A stretch of DNA of 64,000 nt, taken from contig OZ244895.1 of assembly GCA_965221555.1 (NCBI GenBank), positions 3,782,001-3,846,000 of the forward strand. Direction: 5' to 3'. Below, in pieces: positions 49,386 to 58,225 of the stretch. A model generated the notes under the pieces. It searched no databases, was not told the DNA's origin, and worked only from the letters and a program-made list of their open reading frames with translations. Every line of letters starts with the position of its first letter. Within the stretch, counting starts at the first letter, position 1. The position numbers were made by a program, and so were the translations under genes. Origin of the DNA: JAJEAD01 sp965221555. Its GTDB lineage: Bacteria; Pseudomonadota; Gammaproteobacteria; HK1.

Positions 49386-50446
49386 AGCCCGCGCGGGACC
49401 TGCGGCGTACCCTGGCCATCGCCGGAGCCGGGGTGGTGTTCACGCTCGTCGCGCCGACGGTGCTGGAGCTGTTCACGATCATCAACCTGACCACCGCGAT
49501 CGCGCTGGGCTTGCTCGCGCTCAGTCTGGCGCTGGTCTGGGGCTACGGCGGGATCCTCTGCTTCGGTCAGACCGCGTTCTTCGGCATCGGCGCCTACGCC
49601 TACACCATCGCGGCGATCAACTTCGGGGGCGCGACCTGGGCGATCCTGGTCGCGGTGCTCGTCGCGGCCGCTTTCGCCGTGGCGCTCGGCTACGTCATGT
49701 TCTACGGCCGAGTGAGCGACGTGTACCTCGCGGTCATCACCCTGACCGTCTCGCTCATCCTCTACAGCCTCATCCGGCGGACCTCGGGTCCTGACTACCG
49801 GATCGGCAATTCCCTGCTCGGCGGCTTCAACGGCATTACTTCACCGCCCCTGAACCTCCCGTGGGACGCCTCGTCCATCCTGCTCCCCCAGCACGTGTTC
49901 TACGTCGCGATGTTCACGCTCATCGCCGCCTACGTTCTCACGAGCTGGCTTGTTCACACCCATTTCGGACGGGTCTGCGTCTCCATCCGGGAGAACGAGC
50001 TGCGGGCCGAGCTTCTGGGCTACGACACGCGTCTGTACAAGCTCGGGATCTTCGCGGTGGGCGCGGGGATTGCGGGGCTCGCCGGCGTACTGTTCTGCAA
50101 CGGCGTCGGGCGGGTGACGCCGGATGTCTTCAACCTCTACAACGCGGCGCTCACCATCATCTGGGTGATCGTCGGGGGGCGGGGGACGCTCATCGGCCCC
50201 GTCCTCGGCGCGTTCGGGCTCTTCTACCTTACCTCCGCGCTCGGTACGCAGACGACCATCAACAACAACCTCGTGCTGGGCGTCATCCTCGTGGTGTTCG
50301 TGCTCGCGATGCCGAGAGGTATCGTCCCGACCCTCGGCGACTGGTTCGTTGCCCGGCGCAGCCGCCGCTCGCACCGGGCCCGGGAGCGGCGGATGCGGGC
50401 GCGGCGCGCGCGCGGCGCGGCGGTGGGAGACGGACCGGCGCCATGA
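49382..50446 (+). CDS. Branched-chain/urea-type ABC permease (UrtC/FmdF/LivM-like)
   Basis: A 354-residue permease with about nine to ten helices. ALSLALVWGYGGILCFGQTAFFGIGAYAY is the LivM/UrtC hallmark; HFGRVCVSIRENELRAELLGYDTRLYKLGIFAVGAGIAGLAGVL contains the ATPase-contact loop; NLYNAALTIIWVIVGGRGTLIGPVLGA follows. The C-terminal tail is Arg-rich (ARRSRRSHRARERRMRARR) and probably cytosolic. Start GTG 49382 overlaps the upstream stop (TGTGA), and its TGA overlaps the ATG of the ATPase gene, so the whole set is coupled. Confidence 0.88.
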   Translation: MKPARDLRRTLAIAGAGVVFTLVAPTVLELFTIINLTTAIALGLLALSLALVWGYGGILCFGQTAFFGIGAYAYTIAAINFGGATWAILVAVLVAAAFAVALGYVMFYGRVSDVYLAVITLTVSLILYSLIRRTSGPDYRIGNSLLGGFNGITSPPLNLPWDASSILLPQHVFYVAMFTLIAAYVLTSWLVHTHFGRVCVSIRENELRAELLGYDTRLYKLGIFAVGAGIAGLAGVLFCNGVGRVTPDVFNLYNAALTIIWVIVGGRGTLIGPVLGAFGLFYLTSALGTQTTINNNLVLGVILVVFVLAMPRGIVPTLGDWFVARRSRRSHRARERRMRARRARGAAVGDGPAP

Positions 50447-51165
50447 GACGGGGAGAAGTGGTCCTCGAGACGCGCAGCCTCTCGATGTACTTCGGGGGCG
50501 TGCGGGCGGTGGACCGGGTGGATTTCGCGTTGCGGGAGAAGGAGCGGCGCTGCCTCATCGGCCCCAACGGCGCCGGCAAATCGACCTTCTTCAAGTGCCT
50601 CACCGGCCAGCTCCGTCCGAGCGCGGGCGAGGTGGTGATCCGGGACACGCCCGTGACGGGCCGGGAACCCCACGAGGTCGCGGCTCTCGGCGTCGGTATC
50701 AAGACGCAGGTGCCGAGCGTCTTCGACGGGCTCGGCGTCGAGGAGAACATCTGGCTCTCGGCGCGCCGCTGGCACGGGCCCGCGCACGCGCGGCGTCTGA
50801 CCGCCGAGACCCTGGAGCGTCTCCAGCTCGGGGAGATCCGAAACCGGATGGTCGGGCGCCTCGCGCACGGGCAACGCCAGTGGGTGGAGCTCGGGATGGT
50901 GGTCGCCGCCGAACCCTGGCTGGTGCTTCTCGACGAACCCGCCGCCGGCATGACCCACGAGGAGACGGTGCGCACCGCGGAGCTCATCCGGGAGATCAAC
51001 CGCAGCGCGACCCTGATCGTGGTGGAGCACGACATGCAGTTCATCCGCATGATCTCGGACCTGGTGACCCTGTTCCACGAAGGGCGGATCCTGATGGAGG
51101 ACACCATGGAGGCGATCGCCGCCGATCCGAGGGCGCGCGAGGTCTACCTGGGTACCCGGGCGTGA
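50443..51165 (+). CDS. ABC transporter ATPase (UrtD/LivG-like)
   Basis: A 240-residue ABC ATPase. Walker A is GPNGAGKST; the signature region is unusual, GRLAHGQRQWVELGMVV, with L-A-H-G-Q where LSGGQ is common, as in UrtD/LivG relatives; Walker B is LVLLDEPAAGM with the LivG-like T-H-E-E following. H-loop VVEHDMQF. The family acts as a dimer with LivF/UrtE. ATG 50443 overlaps the permease stop by 4 bp, and the ATPase-amidase fusion follows after 10 bp. Confidence 0.9.
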   Translation: MRRGEVVLETRSLSMYFGGVRAVDRVDFALREKERRCLIGPNGAGKSTFFKCLTGQLRPSAGEVVIRDTPVTGREPHEVAALGVGIKTQVPSVFDGLGVEENIWLSARRWHGPAHARRLTAETLERLQLGEIRNRMVGRLAHGQRQWVELGMVVAAEPWLVLLDEPAAGMTHEETVRTAELIREINRSATLIVVEHDMQFIRMISDLVTLFHEGRILMEDTMEAIAADPRAREVYLGTRA

Positions 51166-51175
51166 GGAGCGGGCG

Positions 51176-53674
51176 TTGAGCATGCTGCTCTCGGTGAAGG
51201 CGCTGCGGGCCGGCTACGGAAGGGTGCCGGTGCTGCACGGGGTGGATTTCGAAGTGGCGGAGGGCGAGATCGTGGGCGTGCTCGGCCACAACGGCATGGG
51301 CAAGACCACGCTGCTGAAAGCGATCATGGGCCTCGTCCCGGCCGCTGCGGGGGTAATCGACTACGCCGGTCTCGATCTCGCCCGCGAGAAGGCGAGCGCG
51401 CGGGCCGCAAACGGCATCGGATACGTGCCGCAAGGGCGGGGCATCTTCCCGAACCTGAGCGTGCGCGACAACATCCGCATGGGGATCGCCGCCCACGACG
51501 AGGAGGAGGAGGAGGCGATCCAGCGCGTCCTGTTGGAGCTCCCACGGCTCGAGCCCCTCCTCGACCGCGACGGCGGCGCCCTGTCCGGCGGCGAGCAGCA
51601 GCTTCTCGCCATCGCCCGCTGTCTCGTCTCCGAGCCGGACCTGATTCTTCTCGACGAACCGACGGAGGGGATCCAGCCCTCGATCGTCGACCGGATCATC
51701 GAGCTGCTGCGCGACCTCAACCGCCGGCGCGGCGTCACCGTGGTGATGGTGGAGCAGAACCTCGACTTCATCACCGAGCTGTCGCACCGCGTGCTGCTGC
51801 TGCAAAAAGGCGTGATTACCGGTGAGGTGAAAGGCTCCGACGCGGCCGACCCCGTGATGATCGAGGAGTTCACCGGCTTCGGCGGGACCGCGGGGACACC
51901 CTCCGGGGCCGCCCCTGGGCGCCCCGGGACACGGGTGGCGCAGGCGCAGTCCCCCGTCCCGCATGACGATGCCGCCCCGGGGACGCCCAATCCGACCGCC
52001 GATGATCCAGCGCGCGGGGAACCGCGCGCGGCCACCGCCGCCGCCCGAGCGGCGCCGACCGGGGCCGTCACTCCCCCACCGGTGATATCAGACGTCCCCG
52101 CGAACGCGAACGCGCCCCCACGCCGCCCGGCCACCGCCCTCGACGAGAGGATTGCCCACATGACCGTCCAGCGACCCACCCACGCCCAGCTCGAGGAGAT
52201 CGTCACCGAGCTCGGCATGCACATGTCCGATGCGAGGATCCGGGAGTTCCTCGACGTGATGCAGGGAACCCTGGATGCCTACGATGTCGTCGACGCGTTG
52301 CCGGACTACCTGCCGCCGGTGCTCTACCCGCGCACCGCCGGCCAGCGCCCCTCGCCCGAGGAGAACCCGCTCAACGCGTGGTTCGTGAAGACCGAGGTGC
52401 GCGGCGCACCGCGCGGGCCCTTGCACGGGCGCACGGTCGCGCTGAAGGACAACGTGTGTCTTGCCGGGGTGCCGATGATGAACGGCGCCTCGACGCTTCG
52501 GGGCTACACTCCGGACGTGGACGCGACCATCGTCACCCGTCTGCTCGATGCCGGCGCGACCATCGTCGGCAAGGCCCACTGCGAGTACTTCTGTCTCTCC
52601 GGCGGCAGCCACACCAACGCGACGGGGCCGGTGGAGAACCCCCACCGGCGCGGCTACTCGGCGGGCGGATCGTCGTCGGGCTCGGGCGCCCTCGTCGGCG
52701 GCGGCCACGTGGACATGGCCATCGGCGGCGACCAGGGCGGCTCGATCCGGATCCCGGCCTCGTACTGCGGCTGCTACGGGATGAAGCCCACCCACGGGCT
52801 CGTCCCCTACACCGGGGTCATGCCGATCGAGGCCACCATCGACCACACCGGACCGATGACGCAAAACGTGCTCGACAACGCCGTCATGCTGCAGGCGATC
52901 GCGGGAGCGGACGGACTCGACCCGCGCCAGTACCACCCGCGGGTGGACGACTACGCCGCGGCGGCGGGAAGGGGCGCGGGCGGCCTGCGCATCGCGGTGG
53001 TGAAGGAGGGCTTCGCCCACCGCGCATCGGAGCCGGACGTCGACGCCAAGGTCCGGGCCGGGGCGGAGATCTTCAAGCGACTCGGCGCGACGGTCGACGA
53101 GGTCTCGATCCCCGCCCATCTCCGGGGCCCCGCAATCTGGACTCCGATCGCGCTTGAAGGACTGACCAGCCAGATGATGCACGGCAACGGCATGGGCACC
53201 GGCTGGGAGGGCATGTACACCACTTCTCTCCTCGACTTCCACGCCAACTGGCGAAGCCGGGCGGACGAACTCTCCGACACCCTCAAGATCTCGATGTTCA
53301 TCGGCCAGTACTACCTCAAGCACCACCGGGGGCACTACTACGCCAAGGCACAGAACCTCGCGCGCCAGCTCCGGGAGGAATACGATCGGGTGCTCGGCGC
53401 CTTCGACCTCCTGCTCATGCCTACTCTGCCGATGAAGGCCACCCCGCTGCCGCCACGCGATGCCCCCCTCGCCCTGTACTGCCAGCGGGCCTTCGAGATG
53501 CTGCCCAATACCTCTCCCTTCGACGTGACCGGCCATCCCGCCATGTCCCTTCCCTGCGGCATGAGCGACGGGCTTCCGGTCGGGATGATGCTGGTGGGCG
53601 GGGCCTGGCGGGAGGCGACCATCTACCGCGCCGCCGCCGCCTTCGAGCAGGCGGGCGACTGGCGCAAGATGTGA
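51176..53674 (+). CDS. ABC ATPase (UrtE/LivF-like) fused in frame to an amidase
   Basis: An 832-codon continuous frame. Residues 1-235 are a complete LivF/UrtE ATPase: Walker A GHNGMGKTT (37-45), signature LSGGEQQ (137-143), Walker B LILLDEPTEGIQPS (156-169). Residues about 236-325 are a Pro/Ala-rich linker. Residues 329-832 are an amidase-signature enzyme of the Rhodococcus enantioselective-amidase type with N-terminal helical domain: catalytic Lys424 (ALKDNV), the cis-Ser in GYSAGGSSSGSG and nucleophile Ser523 in GGDQGGSIRIPA. An internal ATG at 52160 (M329) is preceded by GAGAGG about 9 nt upstream, so the amidase might also be made alone. It hydrolyses an imported amide to acid and ammonia. 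The acyl-CoA ligase gene overlaps its end. Confidence 0.85.
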   Translation: MSMLLSVKALRAGYGRVPVLHGVDFEVAEGEIVGVLGHNGMGKTTLLKAIMGLVPAAAGVIDYAGLDLAREKASARAANGIGYVPQGRGIFPNLSVRDNIRMGIAAHDEEEEEAIQRVLLELPRLEPLLDRDGGALSGGEQQLLAIARCLVSEPDLILLDEPTEGIQPSIVDRIIELLRDLNRRRGVTVVMVEQNLDFITELSHRVLLLQKGVITGEVKGSDAADPVMIEEFTGFGGTAGTPSGAAPGRPGTRVAQAQSPVPHDDAAPGTPNPTADDPARGEPRAATAAARAAPTGAVTPPPVISDVPANANAPPRRPATALDERIAHMTVQRPTHAQLEEIVTELGMHMSDARIREFLDVMQGTLDAYDVVDALPDYLPPVLYPRTAGQRPSPEENPLNAWFVKTEVRGAPRGPLHGRTVALKDNVCLAGVPMMNGASTLRGYTPDVDATIVTRLLDAGATIVGKAHCEYFCLSGGSHTNATGPVENPHRRGYSAGGSSSGSGALVGGGHVDMAIGGDQGGSIRIPASYCGCYGMKPTHGLVPYTGVMPIEATIDHTGPMTQNVLDNAVMLQAIAGADGLDPRQYHPRVDDYAAAAGRGAGGLRIAVVKEGFAHRASEPDVDAKVRAGAEIFKRLGATVDEVSIPAHLRGPAIWTPIALEGLTSQMMHGNGMGTGWEGMYTTSLLDFHANWRSRADELSDTLKISMFIGQYYLKHHRGHYYAKAQNLARQLREEYDRVLGAFDLLLMPTLPMKATPLPPRDAPLALYCQRAFEMLPNTSPFDVTGHPAMSLPCGMSDGLPVGMMLVGGAWREATIYRAAAAFEQAGDWRKM

Positions 53675-55404
53675 TGGCGAAGCCGGCATCACGAGGGCGC
53701 GGCATCGCCCCGGTCGATGGCCTCTCCCACGTCAAGGGGGCTACCGACCGACCGCTCGTGGACGCGACGCTACCCGAGTTCCTCGCGCTGGCCGTGCGCC
53801 GTCACGGCCCGCGCACCGCCGCGGTATTTCGGGCCGCCGGCGAGCGCTGGACCTACGAGCAGCTCGCGCGCCGGGTGGACCGCTTCGCGGCCGGGCTCCT
53901 GAGCCTGGGTCTCTACAAGGGAGACCGGATAGGGATCTGGGCGCCGAACCGCCCCGAGTGGCTGATCGCCCAGTTCGCCACCGCCCGCGTCGGACTGATC
54001 CTCGTCAACGTCAATCCCGCCTATCGCAGCGCGGAGCTCGAGTACGCCCTCAACCGGGTCGGCGCGAAGGCGCTCATTACCGCGCGACAGTTCAAGACCT
54101 CGGCCTATGTCGAGATGCTCCGCGAGCTCGCGCCGGAGCTCGATCACTGCCGGCCCGGCCACCTGTGCTCGCAACGTCTCCCGGCGCTGCGCAGCGTGAT
54201 CCAGCTCGGCCCCGATCCGGCCCCGGGCTGCTTCAGCTTCGACGAAGTCATGGACCGGGGCGGCGGCGGCCCGCGCGGGCGCCTCGACGCGGTCTCCGGG
54301 GGGCTGAAGCCGGGCGATGCGATCAACATCCAGTTCACCTCCGGCACCACCGGCGCCCCGAAAGGCGCCACCCTCACCCACCGCAACATCATCAACAACG
54401 CGATCGCCTGCGCGCAGGCAATGCGGCTCGAGCCCGGCGAAGCCCTCTGTATCCCGGTGCCGCTCTACCACTGCTTCGGCATGGTGCTCGGCAACTTGGC
54501 GGCGGTCTCCCAGGGCGTTGCCATGGTCTTCCCGGGCGAGGGATTCGACGCGTACGAAACGCTCATCGCGCTGGAGGCGGAGCGCTGTAACGGGGTGCAC
54601 GGGGTGCCGACGATGTTCGCGGCGATGCTCGACCACCCGGAGTTCCCGCGCTTCGACGTGTCCGCCATGCGCACCGGGATCATGGCCGGCGCGCCCTGTC
54701 CGGTGTCTCTGATGCGCCGCGTGGTCGAAGACCTCCACTGCCGTGAGATCACCATCGCCTACGGCATGACCGAGACGAGCCCGGTCTCCTTCCAGTCGGA
54801 CGCGAACGACAGCATCGAACGCCGGATCTCCACCGTGGGCCGAATCGTGCCGCACGTCGAGGTGAAGGTCATCGACGAGACCGGCGCCACCACCCCGGTC
54901 GGGGTCCAGGGCGAGCTGCTGACCCGCGGGTACTCGGTGATGCAAGGCTATTGGGGCGACGACCAGGCGACGCGCGAGGCGATCGTCGACGGCTGGATGC
55001 ACACCGGCGACCTCGCGACGATCGACGCGCAGGGGTACTGCCGAATCGTCGGCCGCGTCAAGGACATGCTGATCCGGGGCGGCGAGAACGTATACCCGGC
55101 GGAGATCGAGGACTTCCTGCTCACCCATCCCGACGTCTCCGCGGTGCAGGTCTTCGGCGTGCCCGACGAGAAGTACGGCGAGGAGGTCTGCGCCTTTGTG
55201 ATACCGCGTCCCGGTCACAGCCCGAGCGAAGAAGCGCTGCGCGAGTTCTGTCGCGGGCGCATCGCCCACTACAAGGTCCCGCGCCACATCCGCCTCGTCA
55301 CCGAGATGCCGCTCACCGCGACCGGCAAGGCGCAGAAGTTCAAGATGCGCGAGCGGATGATGGAGGAGCTTGGGCTCGAGGCGCCGGGGGTGGCGTCCGA
55401 CTGA
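53674..55404 (+). CDS. Acyl-CoA synthetase (AMP-forming)
   Basis: A 576-residue ANL-superfamily acid-CoA ligase. The adenylation motifs are FTSGTTGAPKGATLTHRN, PLYHCFGMVLG, ITIAYGMTETSPVSFQ, and GWMHTGDLATIDAQGYCRIVGRVKDMLIRGGENVYPAEIE; the C-terminal lysine lies in MPLTATGKAQKFKMRE, so both halves are complete. It resembles FadD3-like and medium-chain ligases. ATG 53674 shares a base with the amidase TGA (TGATG); GTG one codon before is an alternative. Its place at the operon end suggests that it activates the carboxylic acid released by the fused amidase, feeding beta-oxidation. Chain length is not predictable. Confidence 0.9.
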   Translation: MAKPASRGRGIAPVDGLSHVKGATDRPLVDATLPEFLALAVRRHGPRTAAVFRAAGERWTYEQLARRVDRFAAGLLSLGLYKGDRIGIWAPNRPEWLIAQFATARVGLILVNVNPAYRSAELEYALNRVGAKALITARQFKTSAYVEMLRELAPELDHCRPGHLCSQRLPALRSVIQLGPDPAPGCFSFDEVMDRGGGGPRGRLDAVSGGLKPGDAINIQFTSGTTGAPKGATLTHRNIINNAIACAQAMRLEPGEALCIPVPLYHCFGMVLGNLAAVSQGVAMVFPGEGFDAYETLIALEAERCNGVHGVPTMFAAMLDHPEFPRFDVSAMRTGIMAGAPCPVSLMRRVVEDLHCREITIAYGMTETSPVSFQSDANDSIERRISTVGRIVPHVEVKVIDETGATTPVGVQGELLTRGYSVMQGYWGDDQATREAIVDGWMHTGDLATIDAQGYCRIVGRVKDMLIRGGENVYPAEIEDFLLTHPDVSAVQVFGVPDEKYGEEVCAFVIPRPGHSPSEEALREFCRGRIAHYKVPRHIRLVTEMPLTATGKAQKFKMRERMMEELGLEAPGVASD

Positions 55405-55789
55405 CTCGCGCCTCGGTGCGGGACGACGCCAGCGGGGTTCGTGGCGGTGGTCGATGCCGCCGTACATCGCGACTGCTCGATTGCCGACGCGAAGACTCCC
55501 CGGTCTCTCTTCGGCGCCCGGCTCGGTGCCCCGGCCACCGGCGGCATAGTCTGGATGTGAATGGATGGAAGAACGGATTTGGTGGAGCTCACCCCAGCGC
55601 GAATCGAAATACGGCCAAGGGTCACTTGAGCCGACTCGCCCGGGCCGGTCACATTGCCCGCCACGGCGCGGGCCGAGGCGCCTGGTATTCGTTTTCCCGA
55701 TGCGCCGGGTGGCAAGAGGGTGCAATGCGGGCCGTGGGGATCGTAGAGTGAGGGGAAGGATTCCCAACCTGCCCAGAGGAGACGGCATC
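55405..55789. other. 385-bp intergenic region before potD
   Basis: No gene or repeat copy recognised. It should hold the terminator of the amide operon and the promoter of the polyamine genes. The stretch 55550-55640 is A/T-richer (GAATGGATGGAAGAACGG), a likely promoter zone, but no clear boxes can be given. Confidence 0.4.
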
Positions 55790-56845
55790 ATGCTCGCATG
55801 TGTGATTGAGAAGTTTCGAAGACTCGCGGCGACCGCGGTCGCGGTGTTACTCGCGTTCGCCGCCGCGACTCCGGCCGGCGCCCAAGGCCAGCTCAACGTC
55901 TACAACTGGGGGGATTACATCAACCCCGAGGTGCTGACCCTCTTTACCGAGGAGACGGGCATCGAGGTCACGCTCGACACCTACGGCACCAACGAAGAGA
56001 TGCTCGCCAAGATCCAGGCCGGCGCCACGGGATACGACATCGTCTTCCCGTCGGTGCACATGCGCGACATCATGCAGAAGCTCGGCCTGCTCTGGAACGC
56101 CCGAGTCAACGAGTTGCCGGGCTTCGAGAACATCGACCCGACATCGAAGAGATCCCTGGTCGACCCCGAGAGCGAGTATTGCCTGCCCTACGCATGGGGC
56201 GCGGTGGGCATCTTCTACAACAAGGAGGAAGCGGGAGAGCTCAAGTCCTGGGCCGACTTCTTCGCCCTGCCGGACAAGGGCAAGAAGATCATCATGCTGG
56301 ACGACCTGCGAGAGACCATCGGGGTCGCGCTCATCCTGAACGGCCACTCGGTGAACTCCACCGACAGCGACGAGCTCAAGCAGGCGGAGGCGCGGCTCCT
56401 CGATCTCCGGTCCCGGATCTCGGCCTTCAGCTACGACATCGTCTCGCTGGTGCAAGCGGGCGACGTGGCGGCGGCGCACTGGTACGTGGGCGCGATGTTC
56501 TACGTCCTCGCCGAGCCGGAGAAGGTCGGCTTCGTCATCCCGGAAGAAGGCGCGACCATGTACCAGGAAGACATCTGCGTGCTCGAATCCGCCCCGAACA
56601 AGGAGAACGCCAGGCGTTTCCTCGAGTTCTACCTGCGCCCGGAGGTCGCGGCTCTCAACGTGAGCCAGCAGGTCAACAGTACCGCCAACATGCCAGCGCG
56701 CGATCTCCTTCCCGAAGAGCTGAAGACCAACGTCAACATCAACCCGCCTCCGGAGGTGGTGGCCCGGCTCCAGATCTTCGAGGACCTCGGCGCGGATCTG
56801 CGCAAGTACAACCGAATCTGGACCCGGGTGCGCACCGCGCAGTGA
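55790..56845 (+). CDS. potD: Polyamine ABC transporter binding protein PotD-like
   Basis: A 351-residue PotD/PotF-family periplasmic protein. ATG 55790 (AGAGGAG 9 nt upstream) gives a signal peptide (LAATAVAVLLAFAAATPAGAQG). The mature N-terminus LNVYNWGDYINPEVLTLFTEETGIEVTLDTYGTNEEMLAKI is diagnostic of spermidine/putrescine receptors. GAVGIFYNKEEAG, SWADFFALPDKGKKIIMLDDLRE and FVIPEEGATMYQEDICV follow in the usual order. The matching ATPase and two permease genes come next, but a repeat element (copy F) lies between potD and potA, about 250 bp in all. Confidence 0.88.
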   Translation: MLACVIEKFRRLAATAVAVLLAFAAATPAGAQGQLNVYNWGDYINPEVLTLFTEETGIEVTLDTYGTNEEMLAKIQAGATGYDIVFPSVHMRDIMQKLGLLWNARVNELPGFENIDPTSKRSLVDPESEYCLPYAWGAVGIFYNKEEAGELKSWADFFALPDKGKKIIMLDDLRETIGVALILNGHSVNSTDSDELKQAEARLLDLRSRISAFSYDIVSLVQAGDVAAAHWYVGAMFYVLAEPEKVGFVIPEEGATMYQEDICVLESAPNKENARRFLEFYLRPEVAALNVSQQVNSTANMPARDLLPEELKTNVNINPPPEVVARLQIFEDLGADLRKYNRIWTRVRTAQ

Positions 56846-56895
56846 GCACCCACGGGCGGCGGGCCTTGAGTGCACGCCGCCCGTATTCCCTTTAG

Positions 56896-57073
56896 CCCGG
56901 ATGTTTCACCGATTTTCGTAGCGAGGGCGCCAAGATGCCGTGATAGCAGGAAGCACGGACTGAAAGACGCTGAAGGCGTAGCCGACACTACGTCAAAGCG
57001 GCTTGAGGGAGTACGACCCGCTAGCGCGAGCATATTGGCGTCCGCGAGTTGAGAAATCGGTGAAACATCCGGG
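56896..57073 (-). mobile_element. Repeat copy F: intact short MITE-like element, TTAG duplication
   Basis: A 178-bp element in reverse orientation between potD and potA. Ends CCCGGATGTTTCACCGATTT and (rc) CCCGGATGTTTCACCGATTT are exact inverted repeats over 20 bp. TTAG stands directly on both sides (56892-56895, 57074-57077), a target-site duplication. The core on the minus strand matches copy A closely (GTCGTACTCCCTCAAGCCGC). The gene order potD-potA suggests that the insertion split an operon. Confidence 0.9.
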
Positions 57074-57093
57074 TTAGGTCCGCACAGACGCCG

Positions 57094-58221
57094 ATGCGCG
57101 AACGGGGAGGCGACGCCGCGGCCTCGACTCCGGTCGCGGAGATGCGCGGTGCGGTCAAGCGCTTCGCGGCGCCCGACGGCAGCGCGGTCGCCGCGCTCGA
57201 CGGCATTTCGCTGGAGGTCGGGGCACGGGAGTTCGTCACGCTGCTGGGGCCCTCCGGGTGCGGCAAAACGACGCTCCTGCGCGCGATCAGCGGTTTCGAG
57301 GAGCTGGACGAAGGACAGGTGTGGATAGCGGGGCGCCCGATGAGCGGCGTCCCTCCCTATCGGCGCCCGGTCAACACGGTGTTTCAGAGCTACGCGCTCT
57401 TCCCCCATCTGCGGGTGGGCGACAACGTCGGTTACGGGCTGGATGTGGCGCGGGTGGCGCGGCGGGAGCGCAACCAGCGGGTGGGCGAGGCGCTCGAGCG
57501 CGTGGGCCTCGGCGGCCTCGACCGGCGCCGCCCCCATCAGCTCTCGGGCGGCCAGCGCCAGCGCGTTGCGCTCGCCCGCGCGATCATCAACCAGCCCAAG
57601 CTGCTCCTGCTCGACGAGCCACTCTCGGCCCTGGACCGCAACCTGCGCCAGTCGATGCAGCTCGAGCTCAAGTCCCTGCAACACGATCTCGGCATCTGCT
57701 TCCTCTTCGTCACCCACGACCAGGAAGAAGCCCTCACGATGTCCGACCGGGTCGTGGTGCTGAACCACGGGCGCATCGAGCAGGCGGGCACTCCCGAGAG
57801 TCTGTACCACCACCCCGAAACCCGCTTCGTCGCCGAGTTCATCGGGGACGGCACCCTGTTTCATGGCGAAGTGACGGGACCGACGAGCGATCCCGTGCTC
57901 GTCACCGGCGACGGCATGCGCCTGGCGCTCGCGCCCGGCACGCCCCCCGGGCGAACGGCAACCCTGCTGCTGCGCCCGGAACAGCTCGAGCTCGCGCCCG
58001 ACGCGCCCGGACCGGAGTTCGGGGTGATCGAAGCGCGCCTGGAGCAGTCGATCTTTCTCGGCTCGACGCGCCGCTATGTGTGCCGATGCGCCAATGGCGC
58101 GAGCCTCACCGCGGCCCCCGCCGGCGCGGCGGAAGAGACGTCGGCATCCGCGCCGGTCGCTCCGGGCGAGACGCTGCGCCTCGCCTGGCGCCGTGACCGT
58201 CCCCACCTCATCGCGGATTAG
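57094..58221 (+). CDS. potA: Polyamine ABC transporter ATPase PotA-like
   Basis: A 375-residue ABC ATPase of the spermidine/putrescine subfamily. Walker A is GPSGCGKTTLL, Q-loop VFQSYALFPHLRVGDNVGYGL, signature HQLSGGQRQRVALARAI, Walker B LLLLDEPLSALD, H-loop FVTHDQEEALTMSD. The C-terminal TOBE domain (LLLRPEQLELAPDAPGPEF, SIFLGSTRRYVCR) is complete. ATG 57094 lies 20 bp after the repeat's right TTAG, so its promoter or read-through must come through the repeat. The permease genes overlap or follow within 5 bp. Confidence 0.92.
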   Translation: MRERGGDAAASTPVAEMRGAVKRFAAPDGSAVAALDGISLEVGAREFVTLLGPSGCGKTTLLRAISGFEELDEGQVWIAGRPMSGVPPYRRPVNTVFQSYALFPHLRVGDNVGYGLDVARVARRERNQRVGEALERVGLGGLDRRRPHQLSGGQRQRVALARAIINQPKLLLLDEPLSALDRNLRQSMQLELKSLQHDLGICFLFVTHDQEEALTMSDRVVVLNHGRIEQAGTPESLYHHPETRFVAEFIGDGTLFHGEVTGPTSDPVLVTGDGMRLALAPGTPPGRTATLLLRPEQLELAPDAPGPEFGVIEARLEQSIFLGSTRRYVCRCANGASLTAAPAGAAEETSASAPVAPGETLRLAWRRDRPHLIAD

Positions 58222-58225
58222 CGCG

